In this document: positions 52,161-61,432 of the stretch, piece by piece
Layout of the letters: each line of letters starts with the position of its first letter
Position numbering within the stretch: the first letter of the stretch is position 1
DNA from: Pararhizobium_B sp963838155
GTDB taxonomy: Bacteria; Pseudomonadota; Alphaproteobacteria; Rhizobiales; Rhizobiaceae
Assembly (NCBI GenBank): GCA_963838155.1
Contig: CAWIQE010000004.1
Coordinates: forward strand, 310,001-374,000
Direction of reading: 5' to 3'
DNA: 64,000 nt
Translations under genes and position numbers: made by a program
The notes under the pieces: generated by a model
The model's database searches: none
Told to the model about the DNA's origin: nothing
What the model saw: only the letters and a program-made list of their open reading frames with translations

Positions 52161-53009
52161 ATGACCGATCCCTTCGCGGGACTGCCGGAGTTGCGGCCGG
52201 GGACGGTCTGGCTGGTCGGGGCGGGTCCCGGCGATCCGGGGCTCCTGACGCTGCATGCCGTCCATGCGCTGCGGCAGGCGGACGTCGTCGTCCACGACGC
52301 GCTCGTCGACGGCGCCTGCCTGGACCTGGCGCGGCCCGGCGCGATCCTCGAATATGCGGGCAAGCGCGGAGGCAAGCCCTCGGCGAAGCAGCGCGACATT
52401 TCCCTGCGTCTGGTGGACCTCGCGCGCGCCGGGCACCGGGTCCTGCGCCTCAAGGGCGGCGATCCGCTCGTCTTCGGCCGGGGCGGCGAGGAAGCGCTGA
52501 CGCTGGTCGCCCACGGGGTGCCGTTCCGCATCGTGCCGGGGGTGACGGCGGGCATCGGCGGGCTCGCCTATGCCGGCATTCCGGCAACCCACCGGGAGAC
52601 GAACCATACGGTGACTTTCCTGACGGGGCACGATTCCTCCGGCGTCGTGCCGGACCGGATCGACTGGGACGCGGTGGCGCGCGGCTCGCCGGTCATCGTC
52701 ATGTACATGGCCATGAAGCATTTCGGCGTCATCGCGGAACGGCTGATGGCGGCAGGCCGAAGGGCGGACGAGCCGATGGCCTTCGTCTGCAACGCGGCGA
52801 CGGATCGCCAGGAGGTTCTGGAGACGACGCTCGGCCGCGCCGCCGGGGACCTGGCGGCTTCCGGACTGCAGCCGCCCGCCGTCGTGGTCGTGGGGGAGGT
52901 CGTCCGGCTGAGGGCGGGACTGGACTGGCTCGGCGCCGAAGCCGGCCGCCGGCTCGATCCCGATCCGCTCGGCCGCGAGGATCCGGCGGCAGGGGGAGGC
53001 GGTCCATGA
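52161..53009 (+). CDS. cobA: Uroporphyrinogen-III C-methyltransferase
   Basis: This 282-residue SUMT makes precorrin-2 from uroporphyrinogen III, the branch point to B12 and siroheme. VWLVGAGPGDPGLLTLHAVHALRQADVVVHDALV, RLKGGDPLVFGRGGEEA and VPGVTAGIGGLAYAGIPATHRE are conserved. The ATG at 52161 follows GGGGGG; a GTG at 52155 adds two residues. There is no fused CysG dehydrogenase/chelatase part. The stop overlaps the cobB start (ATGA). Confidence 0.95.
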   Translation: MTDPFAGLPELRPGTVWLVGAGPGDPGLLTLHAVHALRQADVVVHDALVDGACLDLARPGAILEYAGKRGGKPSAKQRDISLRLVDLARAGHRVLRLKGGDPLVFGRGGEEALTLVAHGVPFRIVPGVTAGIGGLAYAGIPATHRETNHTVTFLTGHDSSGVVPDRIDWDAVARGSPVIVMYMAMKHFGVIAERLMAAGRRADEPMAFVCNAATDRQEVLETTLGRAAGDLAASGLQPPAVVVVGEVVRLRAGLDWLGAEAGRRLDPDPLGREDPAAGGGGP

Positions 53010-54316
53010 GCGGCCTCATGATCGCCGCGCCGGCATCGGGGTCGGGGAAGACGACGGTCACCCTCGGCCTGCTTCGTGCACTCAGGGAGCGCGGCATCCC
53101 GGTGGCGCCCGGGAAGGCGGGGCCCGACTACATCGATCCCGCCTTCCACGCCGCGGCGAGCGGGACGGAATGCCTCAACTACGATCCGTGGGCGATGCGG
53201 CCCGGACTCGTGCGCGACCAGGCGGCCGGCCGGTCGGCCGACGGCCGGCAGATGCTCGTCGTCGAGGCGATGATGGGTCTTTTCGACGGCGCCGCCGACG
53301 GCACGGGTTCGGCGGCCGACCTTGCGGCGCTGCTGTCGCTTCCCGTCGTCCTGGTGATCGACTGCGCCCGGCAATCCCAGTCGGTCGCCGCACTTGCCGC
53401 CGGCTTCCGGTCGTTCCGGGCCGATGTGTCGGTCGCCGGGGTGGTGCTCAACCGGGTTGCGAGCGACCGACACGAGGCCATGCTGAGGGCGGCGCTTTCC
53501 GGCATCGACATGCCGGTCTTCGGTGCGCTTCGCCGCGACGAGGGGCTATCGCTGCCCGAACGGCATCTCGGGCTCGTCCAGGCGTGCGAGCATCCGGCGC
53601 TGGAGGCGTTCATTTCCCGGGCTGCCGAACAGGTGGCGCAGAGGGTCGACGTCGACCGGCTCGTCGCGCTCGCCGGCTCCGGGGGCGGATGGGAAGCCGG
53701 CGCAGGCGTCGTCCGCCTGCCGCCGCCCGGGAGCCGCGTGGCGGTCGCCCGCGACACGGCCTTCGCCTTCTGCTACGAGCACCTGCTCCTCGGCTGGCGG
53801 CGGGCGGGTGCGCAGATCCGCTTCTTCTCGCCGCTGGCGGACGACGCGCCGCCGGAGGACAGCGACGCCGTCTATCTGCCCGGCGGCTATCCGGAACTGC
53901 ACGCCGGGAGGCTGGCGGGCGCGGACACTTTCCGCCGCGGCGTCGGCGACGCCATCCGGAGGGGTGCCGCGGTCTATGGCGAATGCGGCGGCTACATGGT
54001 CCTCGGCGAAGCGCTGGTCGATGCGGACGGTGTCTCCCACCGGATGATCGGGGCGCTGCCGCTCGTGACGAGCTTCCGCGCGCGCAGACGCACGCTCGGC
54101 TACCGCCGGCTGCGGCCGCGCGCCGGCTCGCCCTGGCAGCAGCCGTTGACGGCGCATGAGTTCCATCGAAGCTCCATCCTGTCGGAGGGGGCCGGCGACC
54201 GGCTCTTCGACGCCACCGACGCGACCGGCGCGGGGCTCGGTGCCGTCGGGCTCGCCCGCGGCCGGGTGGCCGGCTCCTTCATGCATGTCGTCGATCTGGC
54301 GGGCGATCATGCTTGA
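53006..54316 (+). CDS. cobB: Cobyrinate a,c-diamide synthase
   Basis: This is a 436-residue amidotransferase (CbiA in the cobalt-early route). The N-terminal ATPase domain starts LMIAAPASGSGKTTVTLGLLRAL (P-loop) with GPDYIDPAFH and EAMMGLFDG. The glutaminase domain (from about 245) has YGECGGYMVLGEAL with the nucleophile Cys and a late HEFHRSSI. It amidates the a and c side chains. Coupled to cobA upstream; it overlaps the next gene by 8 bp. Confidence 0.95.
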   Translation: MSGLMIAAPASGSGKTTVTLGLLRALRERGIPVAPGKAGPDYIDPAFHAAASGTECLNYDPWAMRPGLVRDQAAGRSADGRQMLVVEAMMGLFDGAADGTGSAADLAALLSLPVVLVIDCARQSQSVAALAAGFRSFRADVSVAGVVLNRVASDRHEAMLRAALSGIDMPVFGALRRDEGLSLPERHLGLVQACEHPALEAFISRAAEQVAQRVDVDRLVALAGSGGGWEAGAGVVRLPPPGSRVAVARDTAFAFCYEHLLLGWRRAGAQIRFFSPLADDAPPEDSDAVYLPGGYPELHAGRLAGADTFRRGVGDAIRRGAAVYGECGGYMVLGEALVDADGVSHRMIGALPLVTSFRARRRTLGYRRLRPRAGSPWQQPLTAHEFHRSSILSEGAGDRLFDATDATGAGLGAVGLARGRVAGSFMHVVDLAGDHA

Positions 54317-55319
54317 GCGCGGCATCGACCATGGCGGCGGTGTCGCGGAGGCGGCGAAACGCTACGGCGGGGCGCTGCCGGACTGGCTCGACCTTTCGAC
54401 CGGCATCAATCCCGTGCCGCCGGCACTTCCCGCCGTTTCCGCCGATGCGTGGACGCGGCTGCCGGGCCTCGAGGCCTTTCGGGAGGCGAGCGATGCAGCC
54501 CGGGCGTTCTACGGCGCGAGAGCCGCGCGGCCGCTTCCGGTGCCGGGGATCCAGTCGGCAATCCAGCGCCTGCCGGAACTCGTGGCCGGCGAGGGACGGG
54601 CGGCCGTCCTTGCGCCGACCTACGGGGAATACGGCCTGGTCCTGCGGCGGGCCGGCATCGGCGTGGACGAGGTGGGCGCGCTCGCGGAGATCGGGCCGCA
54701 GCACCGCCTCGCCGTGGTCGTCAACCCGAACAATCCCGACGGCCGAACCGTGCGTCGCGGCGAGCTGCTGGCGCTCGCAGAGGACATTGGCCGGCGCGGC
54801 GGCCATCTGGTGGTGGACGAGGCCTTCGCCGACGCCGATCCGGACGAGAGTGTCGCCGGGGAAGCGGGTCGGGCAGAGGGGCTGGTCGTCTTCCGCTCCT
54901 TCGGCAAGTTCTTCGGGCTTGCCGGCATGCGCCTCGGTTTCGTCCTGGCGACGGAAACGGTGCGGGCGCGGTTCGAACGGGCGCTCGGACCGTGGGCGGT
55001 AGCCGGCCCGGCGCTTGCCGTTTCGACGCCGCTCATGCGCGACGCGTCGGTGCGCCGGCGGCTGACGGCTTCGATTTCCGAGCGCCGCGCGGCGATGCGT
55101 GCGGTGCTCGACGGGGCCGGGCTGGCGGTCATCGGCGGGACGTCGCTGTTTCTCCTCGTTCGCGCGGGCAATGCGCAAAGCCTGCATGAAAGCCTTTGCC
55201 GACGGCATATCCTTGTGCGCAAGTTCGATTATGCGCATGACTGGCTCAGAATCGGTCTGGCTCCGGATGCGGCGGGCGACGACCGTCTCGCCCGGGCGCT
55301 CGCCGCCGGGCCTGCGTAG
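54309..55319 (+). CDS. cobC: Threonine-phosphate decarboxylase-type PLP enzyme (CobC; CobD in Salmonella)
   Basis: This 336-residue aminotransferase-fold enzyme supplies aminopropanol phosphate for the nucleotide loop. HGGGVAEAAKRYGGALPDWLDLSTGINPVPP is the family start, VVVNPNNPDGRTVRR and VVDEAFADADPDESV are conserved PLP-site segments, and the Schiff-base lysine lies in FRSFGKFFGLAGMRLGF. It overlaps cobB by 8 bp and is followed after 15 bp by cbiB, the enzyme that uses its product. Confidence 0.93.
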   Translation: MLERGIDHGGGVAEAAKRYGGALPDWLDLSTGINPVPPALPAVSADAWTRLPGLEAFREASDAARAFYGARAARPLPVPGIQSAIQRLPELVAGEGRAAVLAPTYGEYGLVLRRAGIGVDEVGALAEIGPQHRLAVVVNPNNPDGRTVRRGELLALAEDIGRRGGHLVVDEAFADADPDESVAGEAGRAEGLVVFRSFGKFFGLAGMRLGFVLATETVRARFERALGPWAVAGPALAVSTPLMRDASVRRRLTASISERRAAMRAVLDGAGLAVIGGTSLFLLVRAGNAQSLHESLCRRHILVRKFDYAHDWLRIGLAPDAAGDDRLARALAAGPA

Positions 55320-55334
55320 ACGCCGGGCAGATCC

Positions 55335-56319
55335 GTGACCAGCCATCTCCTCATCCTGTTCTTTGCCCTGCTGCTCGACGGCCGGATCGGCGACCCCGAC
55401 TGGATCTGGCGGCGCCTGCCGCATCCGGTCGCCGTTTTCGGCGCGGCGATCGGGCTGCTGGACGACGTCTTCAACAGGCGCGACGACGCGCCGGCGACGC
55501 GCCGACGGAACGGCTGGCTCGTCGTCTTCCTCCTGGTCCTCGCCTGTCTCGTCGCCGGGGTGGCGCTCGACCGGCTGCTGCGGTTCGCCGGCCCCGCCGG
55601 ATCGCTGCTCGAAGTCGTCGTCGTCGCGGTTTTCCTGGCGCAGAAGAGTCTTGGCGGAGCATGTGCACCGCGTCGCGGCCTCGCTGCGGGGCGAGGGACT
55701 GGCAGGCGGGCGCCGCGCGGTATCGATGATCGTCGGCCGGGATCCGCTGCGGCTCGACGAGGCGGGCGTGTCGCGCGCGGCGATCGAGAGCCTGGCCGAG
55801 AACTTCGCGGACGGCGTCGTCGCGCCGGCCTTCTGGTATGCGGTTCTCGGCCTGCCGGGGCTGTTCGCCTACAAGATGGTGAACACGGCCGATTCGATGA
55901 TCGGCCACAAGACGCCCCGCCATCTCGATTTCGGTCGGGGGGCGGCGCTTGTCGACGATGCGCTCAACTGGCCGGCGGCGCGGCTGTCCGCCTTGCTCCT
56001 CGCCATCGCGGCCTGGGCCTGCAGAGGACGGGCGGCCGGCCGCCGGGCCATCGAGACGGCGCTCACGGACGCCGGTCTCCATCGCTCGCCCAACGCGGGG
56101 TGGCCGGAAGCCGCGATGGCGGGCGCGCTGGACCTCGCGCTCGCGGGCCCGCGGGTCTATGCGGGCGTCGCGGTGTTCGAGGCGATGCTCAACGCGGCGG
56201 GACGCCGGTCGGCCGGTCCGGCGGATATCGACCGCGCGCTGACGCTCTTCCGGCGCGCTGGCGCGGCGCTCGCCGTGCTCGTGCTGCTGCTGGCAGGGCT
56301 CGCGGCGCCCCTGTCGTGA
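55335..56319 (+). pseudogene. cbiB: Adenosylcobinamide-phosphate synthase CbiB, apparent frameshift
   Basis: The GTG start at 55335 opens a CbiB reading frame (LLDGRIGDPDWIWRRLPHPVAVFGAAIG, then several membrane segments) to about residue 106 (VFLAQKSL). From there the family sequence continues in the +1 frame (AEHVHRVAASLRGEG ... SLAENFADGVVAPAFWYAVLG ... KMVNTADSMIGHK) to a stop at 56319. Removing one G of TTGGCGG at 55651-55657 restores an uninterrupted protein of about 327 residues, the normal length. It is either a real inactivating mutation or a sequencing error. CbiB joins aminopropanol phosphate to the corrin ring, so loss would break the pathway unless another copy exists. Confidence 0.9.
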
Positions 56320-56382
56320 CGGCCACGGCCATCCGAATCAGTGCCCTGTGCGGGCTTCTTGAAGCGTGACTTCGAATGCGGC

Positions 56383-57312
56383 TCACAGGCTGCGGCGAAT
56401 GCGCCAGCGGTCGTGGAACCATTGCCACTGGCCCGGATATTCGCGCACCCAGGATTCCACCTTGTCGTTGAGAAGCTGCGCGGTCGCCGGGACGTCGATG
56501 CTGCCGTCGGCGGTCCTCGGAAGCTCGACCGCCGGTTCGATGACGAGGCGAAACCGGTTTCCCGGCAGGCGGATCGAGCGGGCGGGAAAGATCTCGCATT
56601 CGTACTGGCGCACGAGCTTGGCGAGCAGCGGGTTGGTCTGCACGGGCTGGCCGAAGAACTCCGTCTTCGGTCCCTTGACGAATTTCTGGTCGACCAGCAT
56701 GCCGACGCCGCCGCCGCGCTCCAGGGCGCGGGCAAGGTTCCATGCGGCGCCGGCGTGCGACGGCACCAGCGCGCCGGAGCGCGTGCGTCGCTCGGAGAAG
56801 AGGCGCTTGGCGATGTAGGGGTTGTTCGGCGGGCGGAAGAGGGCCGTGACGTCGAGGCCGAAGGTGGCCGCGGCGATGGGCAATAGCTCGAAATTGCCGG
56901 TATGGGCGGTGAAGACGATGAACGGCCGCGGGTTTTCGAGAAGGTCGATGAAGATCTCGATCCCCTCGACTTCGATGCGGTCCTTGCCGTTCCTCTCCGG
57001 ATCGAAATCGAAGATCTGGTCGAGGAAGATGTATTCGGCGGCGAGGCGGGCCATGCTCACCCACATTTCGAGGGCGATCTCCTCGCGCTCCTCGTCGCTC
57101 TTTTCGGGAAAGGCGTTCTTCAGGTTGGCGCGCACCAGCCGGTGGCGAGACGACAGCGGCCCCAGCCGCACGGCGAGGGCGTCGACGACGCGGAGCGCCT
57201 TCTCGAAGGGCAGGCGGGACAGGACCGCGAGCACGCCGAAGAGCGCTTGAGCGATCGTCCAGTCCCGGACGCGCCGCAACGCCAGCACCACCCGTGTGAC
57301 GAAAAGCTTCAT
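56383..57312 (-). CDS. lpxXL: Lipid A very-long-chain acyltransferase LpxXL
   Basis: This 309-residue inner-membrane acyltransferase of the LpxL/HtrB family transfers the 27-hydroxyoctacosanoate-type acyl group from AcpXL to lipid A. The catalytic HX4E motif is in FTAHTGNFELLPIAAATFG near residue 135; GVGMLVDQKFVKGPKTEFFGQPV and IFPARSIRLPGNRFRLVIEP are conserved blocks. A membrane-associated N terminus precedes them. It is the last gene of the acpXL cluster, 10 bp after the dehydrogenase gene. Confidence 0.94.
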   Translation of the reverse strand: MKLFVTRVVLALRRVRDWTIAQALFGVLAVLSRLPFEKALRVVDALAVRLGPLSSRHRLVRANLKNAFPEKSDEEREEIALEMWVSMARLAAEYIFLDQIFDFDPERNGKDRIEVEGIEIFIDLLENPRPFIVFTAHTGNFELLPIAAATFGLDVTALFRPPNNPYIAKRLFSERRTRSGALVPSHAGAAWNLARALERGGGVGMLVDQKFVKGPKTEFFGQPVQTNPLLAKLVRQYECEIFPARSIRLPGNRFRLVIEPAVELPRTADGSIDVPATAQLLNDKVESWVREYPGQWQWFHDRWRIRRSL

Positions 57313-57322
57313 GCCGGCCGGC

Positions 57323-58351
57323 TCAGGCGATCTTCAGGACGATCTTGCCGAAGACCTGGCGGGTTTCCATGCGTTGAAGCGCCTCGTCCAGGCCGTCGAA
57401 ACCGATCTCGGTGTCGATCACCGGATGGACGAGGCCCCGCGCCATCTTCTGCATCGCGTTCGCCATGTTCTCCATCCGGCAGCCGAACGAGCCGAAGAGC
57501 TTGAGTTGCTGCTGGAAGAGCTGCATCAGGTTGATCTGGGTCGAGACGCCCGAGGTCGAACCGCAGGTCACCAGCCGGCCGCCGCGCTTGAGGCAGAGCA
57601 TCGAGCCGGCCCATGTGTCGGCACCGACGTGCTCGAAGACGACGTCTACCCCCTTCTTCCGCGTCAGTTTCCGCGTGACGCCCTCGAAGCGGTCTTCGCG
57701 GTAGTTGATGACATGGTCGGCGCCGAGCGCCCGCGCCTTCTCCATCTTGTCGTCCGAGCCGACGGTGGTGATGACGGTGCAGCCCATCTTCTTGGCGAGC
57801 TGGATCGCCGCGGAGCCGATGCCGGAGCCGCCGGCATGGACGAGGATCGTTTCGCCCGGTTCCAGGCGGGCATTGTCGAACAGCATGTGTTCCACGGTGC
57901 CGAAGGTGACCGGGGCGAGGGCGGCGCCCACCGCGTCGACGCCGGGCGGTGCGGGCACGAGCAGGCGCGCCGGCAGGTTGACCTCCTCGCAGGCGAAGCC
58001 GTCGAGGTGGAAGCCGTGGACGCCGCCGACGTTCTCGCAGAGATTGTCGCGTCCCTCCCGGCAGGGCCGGCAGAGGCCGCAGGTGCGCGCGCCGTAGATC
58101 GATACGAGCTGCCCGGGCAGGAGGTTCGAGACGCCGTGGCCGACGGCGTGGACCTCGCCGGCGGCTTCCGCGCCGATCACCAGCGGCATCTTGCGCTTGG
58201 CGAAGGCCATGCCGCGCCAGCCCCAGACGTCGATGTGGTTGAGCGCGACGGCCTTGATGCGCACCGTGACCTCGCCGATGCCGGGCGCGCCGGGCGGCGA
58301 CATCTCGACGATCTCGAGCTTGCGGTCTTCGACGAGCTGCAGTGCGCGCAT
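57323..58351 (-). CDS. adh2XL: Zinc-binding alcohol dehydrogenase-like protein of the acpXL cluster
   Basis: This 342-residue MDR-family protein has GAEAAGEVHAVG, a structural-zinc-like Cys set (CGLCRPCREGRDNLC) and the Rossmann motif VHAGGSGIGSAAIQLAKKMG. In the acpXL cluster this protein is required for very-long-chain fatty acid synthesis, perhaps as an enoyl reductase or in omega-1 oxidation; its exact step is unsettled. It lies between fabF1XL and lpxXL on the same strand. Confidence 0.92.
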   Translation of the reverse strand: MRALQLVEDRKLEIVEMSPPGAPGIGEVTVRIKAVALNHIDVWGWRGMAFAKRKMPLVIGAEAAGEVHAVGHGVSNLLPGQLVSIYGARTCGLCRPCREGRDNLCENVGGVHGFHLDGFACEEVNLPARLLVPAPPGVDAVGAALAPVTFGTVEHMLFDNARLEPGETILVHAGGSGIGSAAIQLAKKMGCTVITTVGSDDKMEKARALGADHVINYREDRFEGVTRKLTRKKGVDVVFEHVGADTWAGSMLCLKRGGRLVTCGSTSGVSTQINLMQLFQQQLKLFGSFGCRMENMANAMQKMARGLVHPVIDTEIGFDGLDEALQRMETRQVFGKIVLKIA

Positions 58352-58411
58352 GGCTGATCCTTTCGCCGCCGCGGCGGCGCTCGTTCCTGGCGTTCGACTT
58401 GTCCCGACCGC

Positions 58412-59698
58412 TTAAGCGGGTTCGGCCGTCATGACAAGACAGGCGTTCTGCCCGCCGAAGCCGAAGGAGTTCGAAAGCACGCTCGTCACCTGCTGTTCCC
58501 GCCGGACGTTCGGCACGACGTCGAGCTCGATGGCGGGATCGGGCGTCTCGTAGTTGATGGTGGGCGGCAGCGTGCCGGTGAGCATGGTCATCAGGGAGAA
58601 GACCGCCTCGATCGCACCGGCGGCCGTCAGCGTGTGGCCGATCATGGATTTGTTCGACGAAACGGGGATTTCGCTCAGTTTTTTGCCAAAGACGGTCGAG
58701 AGGGTGAGATACTCCATCTTGTCGTTTTCCGGCGTCGAGGTGCCGTGGGCGTTGACGTAGCCGATCTCCGCCTCGTCGAGGCCGGCGTCGGCCAGCGCCT
58801 CGCGCACGCAGGCGATGGCGGGCCCGCCGTCGGGGGAGGAGCGGGTGCGATGGAAATGGTCGGCCTTCTCGCCGCAGCCCCTGACGATGCCGAGCACTGT
58901 CGCGCCGCGCGCCTCGGCGGCTTCAAGCGACTCCAGGACGAGGGTCGCAGCGCCTTCGGCGATCACGAAACCGTCGCGGTTCTTCGTGAAGGGCTTGGAC
59001 GCCTTCTCGGGCGGATCGTTCTGGGTCGACAGGGCCGAGAGGAGCGAGAAGCGGATCAGCGCCTCGGCGTTGACGGAGCCGTCGGTCGCCACGGTCAGCG
59101 CGCGGTCGGTGCGGCCCTGGCGTATCGCCTCGACGCCGAGCTGGATCGCCGTCGCGCCCGATGCGCAGGCCGTCGACAGCGTCACCGGCAGGCCGCGCGT
59201 GCCGAACCGGTCGGCGAGCCGCTCCGAAATGGCGCCGAACAGGATCGACTCGTGGAAAACCGGATCGGGCTTCTCCCGCATGGCGGCGAGGAAGCGGGCA
59301 TAGACGTCCCCCGCCTCCTTCGAGGGCGGCGCACGGCGGGCGATCTCGAAGCGCTGCGACCACTCCGGCTCCACGGGCGGGGCGGCAAGGAAGAGGGGCC
59401 CGCCGAAATCCCCTGAAATGCCGGCTGCGGCGAAGGCCTCGGCCGTCGTCTCCAGGGCCATGGCGGACGATCGCTCGACGGCGTTGGCGCGGGGCAGGTC
59501 GAGGAAGTCGACCGTTCCGGAGATTCGCGTCGCAAGGCCGTCCGTGGGGAAGCGCCGGATCGCGTGAATGCCGGATACTCCGTCGGTCAGGGCCTTCCAG
59601 TTGTCCTTCAGGCCGCGGCCGAGGGAGGAGACGACCCCCATGCCGGTGACCGCGACGAGGGGGCGGCCCAGGTGATCGGTGTAGCGCTTGGAACTCAT
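58412..59698 (-). CDS. fabF1XL: Beta-ketoacyl-ACP synthase FabF1XL
   Basis: This is a 428-residue KAS II-type condensing enzyme with a full catalytic triad: Cys in LSTACASGATAIQLG (near residue 170), His in VNAHGTSTPENDKME and His in SNKSMIGHTLTAAGAIEAVF. It elongates acyl-AcpXL chains towards C28. Its start lies 10 bp after the stop of the companion synthase gene. The companion lacks the triad, so this subunit should do the chemistry. Confidence 0.93.
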   Translation of the reverse strand: MSSKRYTDHLGRPLVAVTGMGVVSSLGRGLKDNWKALTDGVSGIHAIRRFPTDGLATRISGTVDFLDLPRANAVERSSAMALETTAEAFAAAGISGDFGGPLFLAAPPVEPEWSQRFEIARRAPPSKEAGDVYARFLAAMREKPDPVFHESILFGAISERLADRFGTRGLPVTLSTACASGATAIQLGVEAIRQGRTDRALTVATDGSVNAEALIRFSLLSALSTQNDPPEKASKPFTKNRDGFVIAEGAATLVLESLEAAEARGATVLGIVRGCGEKADHFHRTRSSPDGGPAIACVREALADAGLDEAEIGYVNAHGTSTPENDKMEYLTLSTVFGKKLSEIPVSSNKSMIGHTLTAAGAIEAVFSLMTMLTGTLPPTINYETPDPAIELDVVPNVRREQQVTSVLSNSFGFGGQNACLVMTAEPA

Positions 59699-59708
59699 GG
59701 CGGCATTC

Positions 59709-60914
59709 CTATCGGTCTTCGGCTCTCAGCAGGGCCATTCCCTCGCCCCTGACCTGGCCGATCGTCGTGACGACCGCGGCGGCGGCCGGTCCGTCCATGA
59801 CCTCCTCGGCGGCCGGGTCGAAGGCCGGGACGGTCGCGCCGGATTTCAGCGCCAGCGCGGCCAGCGCTATTCCCAGCGGGAAGGCCGGCTCGATCATGTG
59901 GCCGGTCACGCCCGCATATCCCCGGACGGGGGCGGAGGGGAAGATCGTCGAGAGGAGGCGGTGCTCCTCCGCGGCGAGGTCTCTCAAGCCCGATGCCCCG
60001 CTGAAGACGACGGGACGGTCGGCCGACGCCGCGCCGGTCGTTTCGGCCAGCCGGAGCATCCGCCGCTCCAGGCCGCCGCCGTCGCGCGGGCCGCGGTCGC
60101 CTTCGACCGCGACGAGACCGGCATAGATCGTCGCGCCGCGGGCGAGGGCGGTGTCGCGCGATTCCAGCACCAGGAAAACGGCACCCGAGCCGAGGACGAC
60201 GCCGCCGCCATGCGCGGCGTCGCGCGACCACAGCGGCTGCCATTCACCCGTGGCGCAACCGCCGGCGGCTTCGACCTGGAGGATGATGTCGCGGCGTTCC
60301 GCATTCATGGCGCCGCCGATCAGGGCGCGGGTCGACTGCCCGGCTCGGATGCGCCGCCAGGCGGTTTCGACGGCGGAAATGCCCGCCGCTTCCTCGCCCA
60401 TGAAGGTGCGGGACGAGCCGGTCACCTTGTGGACGATGGAGATGTTGCCGGCCAGAAGGTTCGACAACTGCGCGAGAAAGAGCGTCGGGCGCAATTCGGT
60501 CGTCAGCTTTTCGTTGAGCAGCACCTCCGGGTCGTTGCGGCCCGCGGCTTCCTCGACGATCAGCGAATCGACGGTCTGGTCGCGCTCGCCGCCGCCGGCG
60601 GCCACGATCATGTCCATCTGCGCGCAGGCGTCCTGGTCGTCCTTCAGGCCGGCGTCGTCCAGCGCCAGACCGGCCGCGAAGACGCCGAGCCTCTGCCAGT
60701 TCTCCATCTGCCGCTGGTCGCCGCGGCGCGGGATCTGCTGCGACCAGTCGATCTCCGGCATGGGGTGGACCGGGTAGGGCGCGAAGCGCTCCGTGTCGAC
60801 GGTCGGGAAGTCCGCCGTTCCGGCAAGCACCGCTTCGTGTTCGGCGTGGCCGACACCCTGGCTGGAGACGAGGCCTATACCCGTTATCACGACATCCCTG
60901 GGCGTTTTCGTCAT
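59709..60914 (-). CDS. fabF2XL: Beta-ketoacyl-ACP synthase-like FabF2XL, active site degenerate
   Basis: This 401-residue protein has the KAS fold (RDVVITGIGLVSSQGVG; GAVFLVLESRDTALARGA; AGVTGHMIEPAFPLGIALAAL), but where condensing enzymes have the nucleophile Cys the sequence reads VHKVTGSSRTFMGEEAAG, and the first catalytic His region is FSGASGLRDLAAEE. It therefore resembles a chain-length-factor partner of a KAS rather than an independent enzyme. Its start overlaps the fabZXL stop by ATGA. It probably forms a heterodimer with FabF1XL (inference). Confidence 0.9.
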   Translation of the reverse strand: MTKTPRDVVITGIGLVSSQGVGHAEHEAVLAGTADFPTVDTERFAPYPVHPMPEIDWSQQIPRRGDQRQMENWQRLGVFAAGLALDDAGLKDDQDACAQMDMIVAAGGGERDQTVDSLIVEEAAGRNDPEVLLNEKLTTELRPTLFLAQLSNLLAGNISIVHKVTGSSRTFMGEEAAGISAVETAWRRIRAGQSTRALIGGAMNAERRDIILQVEAAGGCATGEWQPLWSRDAAHGGGVVLGSGAVFLVLESRDTALARGATIYAGLVAVEGDRGPRDGGGLERRMLRLAETTGAASADRPVVFSGASGLRDLAAEEHRLLSTIFPSAPVRGYAGVTGHMIEPAFPLGIALAALALKSGATVPAFDPAAEEVMDGPAAAAVVTTIGQVRGEGMALLRAEDR

Positions 60915-61405
60915 GAAGCGTCTCCCGGTTGCTTCGGTGCCGCCGCGAGGGCGGACATCAGCCCGACCTCCTCGGCGCGCTTGCGTACGCTGTCGCCGAG
61001 CGGGACTTCGGAAAACGGCAGCAGCTTGAGCTTGAGCTGGCCGTCGCAGATCTTGCGCCCTTCGCTGGTGATGCGGGCCTTCGTGACCGCGAAGCCGGAC
61101 CCCTCGTGCTCCAGCGTCGCGTCGATGTCGAGGGCGGTCGACGGCTCGACGAAGCTGCGGAGCTTGGCGCCGTCGACGGAAATCAGGAACGGCATGGAGG
61201 CGAAGCCGTTATGCGCCAGGACGAGGAAGCCGGAGGCCTGCGCCATGGTCTCGATGAGGAGCACGCCCGGCACCAGCGGCATCCCGGGAAAGTGCCCCTC
61301 GAAGACGGGGCTCCTTTCGGGCACGCGCGCCCTTGCGCGAAGCCGGCCGGCCGTCAGGTCGACGCTTTCGACCCGGTCGATCATCTGGAAATATTCGAGA
61401 AGCAT
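60911..61405 (-). CDS. fabZXL: 3-hydroxyacyl-ACP dehydratase FabZXL
   Basis: This is a 164-residue hot-dog-fold dehydratase. The catalytic His lies in EGHFPGMPLVPGVLLIETMAQASGFLVL near residue 40, followed by the Glu of LIETMAQ; FLISVDGAKLRSFVEP is the next strand. It removes water from hydroxyacyl-AcpXL during elongation. It lies 27 bp after acpXL and is coupled to fabF2XL. Confidence 0.93.
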   Translation of the reverse strand: MLLEYFQMIDRVESVDLTAGRLRARARVPERSPVFEGHFPGMPLVPGVLLIETMAQASGFLVLAHNGFASMPFLISVDGAKLRSFVEPSTALDIDATLEHEGSGFAVTKARITSEGRKICDGQLKLKLLPFSEVPLGDSVRKRAEEVGLMSALAAAPKQPGDAS

Positions 61406-61432
61406 CGGCCCGATCCCGGGCGGCGCGAAGGC

